64,000 nt of DNA from Corydoras sp. C115. Lineage: Eukaryota; Chordata; Actinopteri; Siluriformes; Callichthyidae. Every line of letters starts with the position of its first letter. The first letter of the stretch is position 1. Below, one piece after another: positions 11,401-22,309 of this stretch. The stretch spans positions 1,501,001 through 1,565,000 of the forward strand of contig JAFMOC010000083.1 of the NCBI GenBank assembly GCA_019802505.1. Direction: 5' to 3'. The notes under the pieces are model-generated. The model saw only the letters and a program-made list of their open reading frames with translations. It did no database searches and was not told the origin of the DNA. The position numbers and the translations under genes are program-made.

Positions 11401-14400
11401 ACAGATAGGAGTGTCCCAACCACCAAAAAAGAAGATCTTCCCCTGCATTACACATGCAGAATGTCTGTAAAGGAATTAAAACAATAAAAATAAAGAGCAT
11501 TATTAAGCAATTCCAGTCATAAAAAATAAATTGTAATATCATAAAACACAATTCACCCATTTACAAACAGTTATGATCTAGAGGAATGTTTTATTGATCC
11601 TATTCCATCGTTTACTTTCTATAATGTCCACTCACCCAGACCGTGGTGTGGGCTTTTCTCCATTAACAATAGGTTGATACCAAATGGCCATTTCAGGGTT
11701 AAAGATGTAGAGAGAGTCACTGCAGCCATCAGGTTCAGGGTGGGGGCGTGGAAACACCCCTCCAAAAACAAAAAGCTCCCCTCTGAACAGGGTGCTGCTG
11801 TGGTAGGCCAGAGGGGGAACTTTACCTTGTGCCTAAACAACACAAATATAACCATATGACCAAATGAGCATTTAATCACAGTTCAACCAATACAACTTAA
11901 ATTGTTTTGACTGAAGTAATTAAAATATGACACTAACCTCAACCATAGTCCAGCGCCAACTCTGTGTGTCTAGAATATGGACATCATTAAACCACTTCTT
12001 ATGCTTGGAACCCCCAAACACAAAGATCCGTTTTGACTCAGGATCATAGGTTGCTGTGTGGCCCATCCGAGCCTCAGGTGTTGGACCTTCTGCCAGAGTT
12101 TCAGCTGGGACCCAAGAAAAGTCCTCTTGAAGATTGGGGAAGGGGGAGGAGGTTGTGTTTGAAAACATTAATTATTCATTTACATTTGGTCATGTAGCAG
12201 ATGCTTTTATTCAAAGCGACACACAAGGTGAGCACAGAGTTAAATCACAACATCCCTGGAGCAATGAGGGTTAAGGGTCTTGCTCAAGGACCCACACTGG
12301 TAACTTCAGTGGACCTGGGATTTCTATTCAAATGTTTTCTTTATAAGTAAAACACAAAAAGTAATCAACCAGAGAAAGAAAACTCACCAGTGCACAACTT
12401 CCAAATTGGATCTTTGCAAAACTGCATTTTGGCACCCTGTCCTCCAATAAGAATGGCAGTCTGTGGGTCAATTGGACAAAGGGTTTGTCCCCATCGATTA
12501 GATGGACCAGCTGTAGGAGCTTAAGAAAATGGGATGATAAACATTAAGTGATTCATTTTTTATTTTTTTTTACAGAAATGTTTAGTTTTGCAAGTCAAAC
12601 CAAACGATGCCCTTCATACAGAAAGCAGACTCACTTACCAGACTGTGTGGGGGTTTTGGTTTGCTTGCCTTTAGTCTTTGGGTTTTGGGCAGTACATGTG
12701 GTGCTTTGTCCTTCTTTTTCCTGGAACAAGCGTGTTTGTCCTGTGCGTGAAATATTCTTTCCTCGCCGCTGTGGTGTTATCTTTTCTGAGGTGTTTGGGC
12801 AAATATTCTCCTTTTCTTTAACATCTCCATCAATTTCCTTCTCCCCATGGGAGCGCTTTCTCTTGCCAATCCCATTCCGAGCAGCAACTGCTGAAGTATT
12901 ACTCTAAAGCAGTAGAATTATGAAAAGTAATTGATTAAAAGGAGCGGATCAACATGAGGTTTTATACAAAACTATTAAGATTATATAATACAATTGGAAC
13001 CTCTGCTTTCATTCATTTTGGAGATCACCCGATTTGGGGTTTGGTCTCCGTTTTCACCACTTATTTCATCTGGGTGCTCACGTGATGTGAACAAATCCCA
13101 TTGTCCCCGTTAAGTTTCCCTTGCTAATAAAATGTAAAGTTAACACCTAACTTTTAGCTTCATCATGGGACAAAATGACTAAACACAACCGAGTTAAAGG
13201 AGGGGCATAAAGATTGCTGAAATCGGCTGTATGTTTGAAAAGTTGCCGTCCATGATAAGTTCCATTTGGTGCACTTACAGAACAGTGATTAAAGATAAGT
13301 TATTATTAAATTTGGATCAATAAAAAAGTTAGATTGCGAGAAAAGTGTTCATTTACTACTTACATTATACTTTTATATTTTTCTTTTGTACTAAAATAAT
13401 TATAAAATATTGTGTACTGTATATGATTTCTTTGTTCTGTAATTAGTCCTTTATTCTGTTTTCAGTATTAAACATCACATTTATTCTTTATAAAATGTGT
13501 TTTTGGTTTGTATTTTAATCTCTAGAACAAATTAGTTGGGTTTACATTGATTTAAACGGAAATGCCTTTTAATCCTTTGAATGCCTCAGTTTTTATCGAT
13601 TTTGGATTCCACTGTTTGTGGATGGATTAGCAACAAAAACAGAGGCTTCGCTGTAATAAATGGTATCAATAAAAGCCTTTGTTTAGTTATTAAAATATCC
13701 TGTGTATATGTACAAACAAATCAGTGGATAACAGTTTTAACGATATCTTATAAACAAATAAGACAAATTCTGTTTCCATCAGTGGTGCACAACTTGGAGA
13801 ATTATTTTAAATTAGCTATTTTTAGTCATCAGGTAGAATTTTAAATATTTAATAAATACACCCTAAAAGCAAGAGTTTGAAAGGTTCATCTCCAAAGATT
13901 AACATTTTACTTAGTAAAATACAATTATTACATATACAGTTCACATACATCTGCATAACATCATACCTCTGGAGTGCACTCCTTGTGTGCAAGGGTAAGT
14001 GCTGGATCAAGCAACTCCGGTTTAACCTGAGAGACACAGTTCCAAGATTACTACAAATGAATGCCCTTAAATATAGAGGGAGGAAAAAGTAACAATTCCA
14101 CAGGTGACTCACTCCCCCAAGGCTGACTGTTAAGGTTGCCTGTTCTGACCACACACCATCTTCCTCCAACTCCCATGAAATGCATCTGAGTGGACAAAAA
14201 TATTTAATAAGGACCTTTTTCAATAATTACTTTAAAATACAAATGCACTTAAAGAGGTAGGCTTACTTGTTAAATGGTGTTAATTTGCCAAGAACAATAA
14301 GAGCATCGTTTTCATCGTTGAGTTCGACTGAAACACTGTCACATTTTCCCCATTTGCCTTTGGTGAAGAGAACAATCTGCTGGACGCCTGCCCTTATTGT

Positions 14401-16635
14401 AGATTTACTCCAAGGTTTAGCAAGACTAAAGAACACAGTTTAGAAAAACATGTCAGCAAATGGGGGGGAAAAAAAGTCCATCATCAAGATGACCCAAAAA
14501 CACAAATCCAAATGCAGGCAAGAAGATAAAGACTAGACATCGATGAGAATTGATCTTAATCCAGTTTTAAAAATTTGGAGAGAACTGAAACTGTCGTTGA
14601 GATAATGAGCTTGGCAACCATTCAAGAGCTTGAGAAAACATCAGTGGTAAAGGTAAAGAAACTACCAACAAACACATGCAAGAATTTTGACAGGCAGTTG
14701 CCAGAAGTTGTGCAATCAAGTATTAGAATAGAGGGCCTTTGTGCATGTCTGTGTCATAAACTATGTTTATTCTATATTTCTTTTTAGACATAACTGCATG
14801 TATGTTTACAGGATAACGTTTTTGTTGATGGTAAATGAAGATGCTATTAAAACATTAAACCAAAAGACCAAATAAACAACATTAAAAAAAAATTACCAAT
14901 TGAAACTTGCCAATTATGTTGACCACAAGTGTGGGTGCCAGTCACCCTGTGCAATTTATCAACTCTAGATCACAACACTTCCTTCTCTATGTTTTACAGT
15001 TGGTGAGACACACTAAGGAACCATTCCTTTAACTACTTCATGGCGTAAAGTGATGTAACAAATATTTCAATTTTTGAATCTTGAGTATAGAAGACTTTTA
15101 TTCCATTGTGTTTTTAAGCTTGTTAATAAGTCCATAAGCTTATTCACTGGACTGGAAGTGTCAGTAGATGTGTTCCAAAACTTTTGTATGGTTTTGTATT
15201 CATACATCACATCACACACACACACTATATTATATTATATTAATATATATTATCATTATTATAGGGATCAGATCTTGCCTCAAGTGGAGGAGTTTAAGTA
15301 TCTCGGGTCTTGTTCACGAGTAATGGGACGATGAAGCTTGACAGACGGATCAGCGCGGGGTCAGCAGTGATGAGGACCCTATACAGGTCTGTTGTGGTAA
15401 AGAAGGAGCTGAGCCATGAGGCAAGGCTCTCGATTTACCAGTCGATCTACGTTCCGACCCTCACCTATGGTCATGAGCTTTGGGTAATGACCGAAAGAAG
15501 AAGATCGCGAATACAAGCGGCCAAAATGGGTTTTCTCCGCAGGGTGGCTGGGCTCTCCCTTAGAGATAGGGTGAGGGGCTCGGTCATCCGGGAGAGACTC
15601 AGAGTGGAGCCGCTACTCCTCCGCATCGAAAGGAGCCGGTTGAGGTGGTTCGGGCATCTGGTAAGGATGCCTCCTGGGCGCCTTCCTAGGGAGGTGTTCC
15701 AGGCAAGTCCAGCTGGGAGGAGACCCCGGGGAAGACCCAGGACACGCTGGAGGGATTATCTTTCAGCTGGTCTGGGAATGCCTCGGGGTTCCCCCAGTGG
15801 AGCTGGTGGAGGTGGCTGGGGTGAGGGAGGTCTGGGTCTCCCTACTTCGGTTGCTGCCCCCGAGACCCGAACCCCGGACAAGCGGAAGATAATGGATGAA
15901 TATATATATACATATATATATAGACACACACAGTAAACTTGTTAATTAGTCCATAAGCTTTTTTACTGGACTGGAAGTGTCAATAGATGTGCTCCAAAAA
16001 TTTTTATGGTACTGTATTCACACACACACACACACAAATATATACACATGGCGGCACGGTGGCTTAGTGGTTAGCACGTTCGCCTCTCAGCGCTAGGGAT
16101 TCCCGGTTCGAATCCCCATCTGGGTGGAGTTTCCATGTTCTCCCCGTGTCTGCGTGGGTTTCCTCCGGGTTCTCCGGTTTCCTCCCACAGTCCAAAAACA
16201 TGGATCAAGTCAATTGAATTCTCCAAATTGCCCCATATAGAGTGTGTTTGTGTGAGTGAGTGTGTGCCCAGCGATAGATTGGCGCCCTGTCCTGGGTATA
16301 TCTGCCCAGCGCCTGAGACGTTCTCCCCTGGATGGGCATGGGGAACCCCACCGCGACCCTAATAGAGGATAAAGCGGGAGATAATGAATGAATGAACATT
16401 CAGACATCTCGCTGCGTTTTATTTATCTATAACTCCATCTATAATTACACCATCAGATGGAGGGAGGGGGTCGAAATTCACAAAAGTAACAACGTGCGTT
16501 AAAGTAGACACGTAAACACGAGTAGCATCTGAGTTTTAATCTTATCTTCTGTAAACGGTGCGAACTGACTTACCTCACAACCTGCGCAGGCGGATCCTGC
16601 GCTCCGAACACGGCATAAACCACGAATTCCTCCAT
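8404..16635 (-). CDS. Kelch-repeat protein with a novel-looking N-terminal half
   Basis: Thirteen exons join in frame on the minus strand: 16574-16635, 14267-14425, 14113-14185, 13967-14026, 12639-12903, 12388-12519, 11938-12125, 11636-11832, 11373-11464, 10452-10506, 10207-10304, 8665-8759, 8404-8544. Every junction has AG/GT borders and matching phase, giving 538 aa. Residues 1-117 are a compact, probably beta-rich region (KGKWGKCDSVSVELNDENDA) that I cannot assign. About 118-205 is a Lys/Arg-rich, low-complexity linker (GKRKRSHGEKE) that could hold a nuclear signal. The rest is a kelch propeller with FGG motifs (RIFVFGGSKHKKWFNDVHIL, FFFGGWDTP, LIHGGYNGNSALSD) and RxGH elements. The last exon adds an Asp run (six D) and ends with a final blade (LLVFGGGDNEGSFFNDL). 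Kelch propellers usually bind proteins; the partner is unknown. The name is not recognised: the kelch class is sure, the orthology is not. Confidence 0.85.
9097..9911 (-). mobile_element. Deleted pogo/Tigger-like DNA transposon
   Basis: The ends are inverted (left CCGTATTTTCCAGACAATAA, right the complement of CCATATTTTCCGGACTATAA), and a TA flanks each side, as in Tc1/mariner/pogo insertions. Further copies of the ATAAGGCGCA word lie inside each end. A minus-strand ORF at 9498-9731 reads like the C-terminal part of a pogo-type DDE transposase (GGLNKELQPLDIGVNRAFK and AAWERWMIDG). Only about 815 bases remain, so it is a non-autonomous deletion product. It lies in the kelch-gene intron between the exons at 10207 and 8759. 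Confidence 0.8.
11015..11345 (+). mobile_element. Mermaid-like SINE in a kelch-gene intron
   Basis: Full length; its AATAATAATAAG tail ends 28 bases before the exon starting at 11373. That exon is read on the opposite strand, so the SINE lies just past its donor site. Confidence 0.9.
12175..12325 (-). mobile_element. V-SINE-like copy beside a kelch exon
   Basis: The complement of the conserved tail (AGCAGATGCTTTTATTCAAA) starts here and the sequence runs to the tRNA-like head side at GGACCTGGGATT. It is truncated and lies 50 bases upstream of the acceptor of exon 11938-12125. Confidence 0.7.
13000..13960. other. Kelch-gene intron without recognisable content
   Basis: AT-rich unique-looking sequence; no repeat, exon or RNA gene seen. 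Confidence 0.5.
15264..15910 (+). mobile_element. 3' fragment of a non-LTR retrotransposon (LINE)
   Basis: The fragment encodes the C-terminal part of a LINE reverse transcriptase polyprotein: VEEFKYLGS, then DRRISAGSAVMRTLYRSVVV, SIYQSIYVPTLTYGHELWVM, RLRWFGHLVRMPPGRLPREV and GRRPRGRPRTRWRDYL. The reading frame shifts near 15307 and the conserved core is missing, so it is a dead, 5'-truncated copy, typical of target-primed reverse transcription. The 3' end reads ACAAGCGGAAGATAATGGAT followed by a simple repeat. I do not assign the clade. It lies in the first intron of the kelch gene. Confidence 0.85.
16050..16396 (+). mobile_element. Mermaid-like SINE
   Basis: Full length, ending in a GAATGAATGAA tail; in the first intron of the kelch gene and about 180 bases from its first exon. 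Confidence 0.9.
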
Positions 16636-16870
16636 TTAGCTTCGACTTTTGGCTTCTCTTGTTTAATCTATGATCAGGAATCAGATCAGTGCAGAATTAG
16701 CCCGCCGCGCGCCGCCGCTGCTCTGCTTCACCTCCCGCCAACTCTGAACGAACGCTTCCAAATTTGGCGCCACCGCTCTGTTCAACAGCGGAAGTGTGAA
16801 TGGGTTCGCCGCTATTGATGATTGACAAGGAGCTGCAGCCAATAGGACTTAAGACAACGCCGAAGGCATT
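16560..16870 (-). promoter_or_regulatory. CpG-rich promoter and 5' leader of the kelch gene
   Basis: This short block is rich in CG and GCGC words and contains the start codon at 16635 (context TAAATGG). It ends upstream in relatively unremarkable sequence followed by a SINE at 16925. The position and composition fit a housekeeping-type promoter for the minus-strand kelch gene. Confidence 0.55.
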
Positions 16871-16924
16871 TGAACTCGTTATGAATCGATTTCAAGAGCC
16901 GATTCCATTCATTCGTTCATTCAT

Positions 16925-17144
16925 TATCTCCCTCTATTAGGGTTCCCCATGCCCATCCAGGGGAGAACATCTCGGGCGCTGGGCAGATAGACAGGGCGTC
17001 AATCCATCGCTGGGCACACACTCACTCACACAGACACACTCTATATGGGGCAATTTTGAGGATTCAAATGACTTTATCCATGTTTTTGGACTGTGGGAGG
17101 AAACCGGAGAACCCGGAGGAAACCCACGCACACACGGGGAGAAC
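16925..17144 (-). mobile_element. Mermaid-like SINE, head missing
   Basis: Minus-orientation copy that stops at CGGGGAGAAC, where it abuts directly a plus-orientation copy lacking its first bases. Together they form a head-to-head inverted pair. Confidence 0.85.
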
Positions 17145-17478
17145 GGTGGTCAGCACGGTCTCCTCTCAGCACTAGGGATTCCCGGTTCGAATCCCCATCT
17201 GGGTGGAGTTTCCATGTTCTCCCCGTGTCCGCGTGGGATTCCTCCGGGTTCTCCGGTTTCCTCCCACAGTCCAAAAACATGGATCAAGTCAATTGAATTC
17301 TCCAAATTGCCCCATATAGAGTGTGTCTGTGTGAGTGAGTGTGTGCCCAGCGGTGGATTGGCGTCCTGTCCTGGGCGTATCTGCCCAGCGCCTGAAACGT
17401 TCTCCCCTGGATGGGCATGAGGAACCCCACCGTGACCCTAATAGAGGATAAAGCGGGTGATAATGAATGAGTGAATAA
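17145..17478 (+). mobile_element. Mermaid-like SINE, lacking first bases
   Basis: Starts inside the head at GGTGGTCAGCACGG, otherwise complete to a GAATGAGTGAATAAATGA tail. Confidence 0.88.
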
Positions 17479-17488
17479 ATGACAGTTA

Positions 17489-17836
17489 GGCGGCACGGTG
17501 GCTTAGTGGTTAGCACGTTCGTCTATCAGCGCTAGGGATTCCCGGTTCGAATCCCCATCTGGGTGGAGTTTCCATGTTCTCCCCGTGTCTGCATGGGTTT
17601 CCTCCGGGTTCTCCGGTTTCCTCCCACAGTCCAAAAACATGGATCAAGTCAATTGAATTCTCAAAATTGCCCCATATAGAGTGTGTCTGTTTGTGTGAGT
17701 GTGTGCCCAGCGATGGATTGGCGTCCTGTCCTGGGTCTATCTGCCCAGCGCCCGAGACGTTCTCCCCTGGATGTGCATGGGGAACCCCCCCGCGACCCTA
17801 ATAGAGGATAAAGCGGGAGATAATGAATGAATAAAT
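17489..17836 (+). mobile_element. Mermaid-like SINE
   Basis: Full length, starting ten bases after the tail of the previous copy and in the same orientation. Confidence 0.9.
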
Positions 17837-17922
17837 GACTGTTAATTTTAATGTGTTTTCATGTATTCATTTATAATATATTATACCATATATATTTTTT
17901 TTTTCTTCGTATGTACAATTAT

Positions 17923-18279
17923 GACGGCACGGTGGCTTAGTGGTTAGCACGTTCGCCTCTCAGCGCTAGGGATTCCTGGTTCGAATCCCCATCTGGGTGG
18001 AGTTTCCATGTTCTCCCCGTGTCTGCATGGGTTTCCTCCGGGTTCTCCGGTTTCCTCCCACTGTCCAAAAACATGGATCAAGTTAATTAAGTTCTCCAAA
18101 TTCCCCCATATAGAGTGTGTATGCATGCATGTCTGTGTGAGTGAGTGTGTGCCCAGCGATGGATTGGCGCCCTGTCCTGGGTCTATCTGCCCAGCGCCCG
18201 AAACGTTCTCCCCTGGATGGGCATGGGGAACTACACCGCGACCCTAATAGAGGATAAAGCGGGAGATAATGAATGAATG
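17923..18279 (+). mobile_element. Mermaid-like SINE with target duplication
   Basis: Full length; perfect 11-base flanking repeat TGTACAATTAT on both sides marks an intact insertion. Confidence 0.93.
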
Positions 18280-18335
18280 ATTGTACAATTATATTTCAAT
18301 AAATGAAATACTAAAAACATAACAAAACTTAAAAC

Positions 18336-19018
<683 letters not shown>

Positions 19019-19529
19019 AATAAAACTACATTATGTTGCTTTTTGGAGTCGACTCCAAAATTTCAAACGAATCGAGTTGTACGTACTCCACGTGCCACTC
19101 ATACATTCGACTCCTTTTGTAATCATCTCGACTCCGAGGTTTGACTGTCCGTCTGAGAGAATCAGTAGTTCTGCTGGTAAAGATCGTTCATAATCAAACA
19201 TTATATCATATTTGCATTCGTTTGTATGAAGTAGTATGAAGTTACTTTGTGTTTGTAATCCGTTTTAATCTGCTGTCATTGCTGAATTAACGAATTGGCG
19301 CAACCAAACCCGAGTTTATTTTGTATATTTTGTATTTAGGACATTAAAAGTAATTTAGTGGTTATACCTAGGTGTATAGTTGGTCTAAAGTCGGTCATGT
19401 TTATTGTAAAATGGTTTAATGGCTTGATCGTGCACGTGTAAACTCTCACGCTCTCCATTTTTTGGTAACACGTTTTACACGTGGCTTTTAAAAACACTCG
19501 TTTAGACCTAATGTCCGAGAGGGGGGGGG

Positions 19530-19829
19530 GGGTTGCCCATGCCCATGCCCATGCCCATTCAGGGGAGAACGTTTCGGGCGCTGGCCAGATACACCCAGGA
19601 CAGGGCGCCAATCTATCGCTGGGCACACACTCACTCACACAGACCCACTCTATATGGGGCAATTTGGAGAATTCAATTGATCCATGTTTTTGGACTGTGG
19701 GAGGAACCCGGAGGAAACCCACGCCGACAAGGGGAGAACATGGAAACTCCACCCAGATGGTCCACAGTCGAACCAGGAATCCCTAGTGCTGAGAGGTGAA
19801 AGTGCTGACCACTAAGCCACCATGCAGCC
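19530..19829 (-). mobile_element. Mermaid-like SINE, rearranged
   Basis: The tail is replaced by a G run and a three-fold CCCATG repeat. A segment of the body (CAAGTCAA region) is deleted near 19680. Confidence 0.8.
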
Positions 19830-19883
19830 CTAGACTACGAATTCGTAGTGTAATATTCATTCGTGATCTTCCTCTTAATTCTC

Positions 19884-20065
19884 CAGACAAACATTATATG
19901 GGGCAAATTGGAGCATTTCATTTACCTTGAATCCATGTGTTTTGGACTGTGGGAGGATACCCACGTCACAGGAGAACTTGGACTCCACCCAGATTGGGAT
20001 TCGAACCTTAATCCCCATCTCGGAGAGGCGAACGTGCTAACCACTAAGCCAATGTGTCGCCCTAG
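19884..20065 (-). mobile_element. Old SINE copy
   Basis: Diverged body (ATTATATGGGGCAAATTGGA) and head (complement of GGCGACACATTGGCTTAGTG). Confidence 0.65.
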
Positions 20066-20184
20066 CATAATATTATTATGCTAAAAAGGAACGATAAATT
20101 ATTTACTAAAAGCCGATGCTTTCTCTGTTGGGCCATTAATTGCACACACATAATTATATAAACTTGTTACATTTGTTGCATCCA

Positions 20185-21302
20185 ATTTTGTTTTAAATCA
20201 TTTTAATTTGCAGTTATTTATTTTGTGAAGGATCCCATCTTATTATCTTCAGCTTAATCCTCTAGTAAGGTCACGGGGATTCCCTATATCCATCCAGGAA
20301 ATAATTCCAATCTATTGCTATAGATGCACACTATATGGGGCAATTTAGAGCAGCCATTTCACCTTGAGTCCATGTTTTTGGACAGTGGGAGGAACCCCTG
20401 AGGGAGAATATCCTTAAGGATTTGTATTAACAAATCTTCTCTGTTTTGGGGCAGTCATAGTCGTAGGTAACCACCCTTTTGACCTGAAGGTCCCCGGTTT
20501 GATATTCGGTCCCAACAAGTACTATGGCTGAAGTGCACCTTTCCCCAATTGCTCCCTGGACAGTGTATACAGGGTAGAGCTGTGCGGATCAATACAAATA
20601 TCGATAATATCGATACCAACGCATGGATTGAACAATTTGCGTAACAAAGGATCGATACTGTAGGGTGTGTGAATATCCTTTTTTGGCTTGTTTTGCCTAA
20701 GAACAATTCTATTTATAAAAAAATCAATGTCCTCAAAGAAAGAAAAAACTGTTAGTGAGGGAGCATTTTTAGTCGTAAGTCGTTTCTAACCCTCCCAATT
20801 GCTACCTCAAAAAAGTATACTTATTTCCTCACGTTAAAGCAAACTTTGTTTTATTACTGTTCAATTGTTTCTAAACAAAGATGTACCATGATTGGGATAC
20901 ATTTACTATGCTTTTCTGTTGTCACCTACTGTTTGGCGAAATTTTGTTTTAAATATACTAGTTATTTATTTTGTGAAGGATCCCATCTTATTATCTTCAG
21001 CTTAAATATAGTAAGGTCACGGGGATTCTATATATCCAGGAAATAATTCCGATCTATTGCTATAGATGCACACTATATGCAATTTAGAGCAGCCATTTCA
21101 TGAGTCCATGTTTTGGGACAGTGGGAGGAACCCCTGATAGGAGAATATCCTTAAGGATATCTTCTCTGTTTTGGGGCAGTCATAGTCGTAGGTAACCACC
21201 CTTTTGACCTGAAAGTCCCCGGTTTGATATTCGGTCCCAACAAGTACTATGGCTGAAGTGCACCTTTCCCCAATTGCTCCCTGGGCAGTGTATACAGGGA
21301 TG
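20185..21302 (+). repeat. Local direct duplication around a decayed SINE
   Basis: 20185-20577 and 20936-21302 match over long stretches (AGTTATTTATTTTGTGAAGG, TTGGGGCAGTCATAGTCGTA, CCCCAATTGCTCCCTGG) with small deletions in the second copy. Each contains a degraded minus-strand SINE. The spacer holds TATCGATAATATCGATACC-type sequence. Confidence 0.8.
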
Positions 21303-21585
21303 CCCACCGCTCCGTACATGTGTGATCATGTGTGTATATGTGTGTGCTTCACTGCATGGATGAATTTAAATGTAGGGGACAAAGTGTAAGCACTGTAGGC
21401 AAAATAGATCACTTCATCATGGTTCTGTGGCTTTGTGCTCTCTATTACTTTATATTTGTTTATTATCAATGTCACAAAATTGTACAGAAAGTTCACATGA
21501 TGCTGATCGTAAACATGGATAGACATAATCATTGAGTTTCTTAAACAAGTAAAACATTTACCATATATACATTTACTGGTAACTT

Positions 21586-21588
<3 letters not shown>

Positions 21589-21635
<47 letters not shown>

Positions 21636-21684
21636 TATATAGATATATAGAGATATAGATATAGATAGATAGATAGATAGATAA
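21589..21684 (+). repeat. (TA)n then (GATA)n compound microsatellite
   Basis: A TA run changes into TAGATA and GATA units immediately before the SINE at 21686. Confidence 0.92.
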
Positions 21685-21685
21685 G

Positions 21686-22010
21686 GGCGGCATGATGGCT
21701 TAGTGGTTAGCACGTTCGCCTCTCAGCGCTAGGGATTCCCGGTTCGAATCCCCATCTGGGTTGAGTTTCCATGTTCTCCCCGTGTCCGCGTGGGTTTCCT
21801 CCGGGTTCTCTGGTTTCTGGTTTCCTCCCACAGTCCAAAAACATGGATCAAGTTAATTGAGTTCTCCAAATTGCCCCATATAGAGTGTGTTTGTGTGTGT
21901 GCCCAGCAGTAGATTGGTGCCCTGTCCTGGGTGTATCTGCCCAGCGCCATGGGCATGGGGAACCCCCCGTGACCCTATTATGGAATAAAGCGGAAGATAA
22001 TGGATGGACG
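21686..22010 (+). mobile_element. Mermaid-like SINE within a GATA repeat
   Basis: Inserted between two runs of GATA/TAGA repeats (21633-21684 and 22011-22041), with a TGGATGGACGG tail. Confidence 0.88.
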
Positions 22011-22309
22011 GATATATAGATATAGAGATAGATAGATAGACCTCATTGTTTGTACATGAATTGTGCATTTCGTTGGTTCACCTACCATTTAAATCCACTT
22101 TGTAGCAGACTGTAGTCCTACCTGCTTTTTCTGCATATTGTGCATGTTTTATTGGTGATCTTGGGCTTAGAATAAGACAGGTGGAATTAAACATCTGTTT
22201 ACTGTTTAGATTGTGTGCATAAAGTTTAAATGATTGTTATGATGCTCATGTCATGCTTATTAAGTTATCAGCATTTTCATTCTAATTCTGTAGAATTACC
22301 TTGTTGGAA

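Noticed and set aside
14575..14787. 70-codon plus-strand ORF in the first kelch intron
   Set aside because: No family resemblance, no splice context, AT-rich; best seen as chance.
16050..16396. tRNA genes suggested by A- and B-box words in the SINE heads
   Set aside because: The heads continue into the SINE body, do not form a clean cloverleaf end, and recur dozens of times. They are SINE promoters, not tRNA genes.
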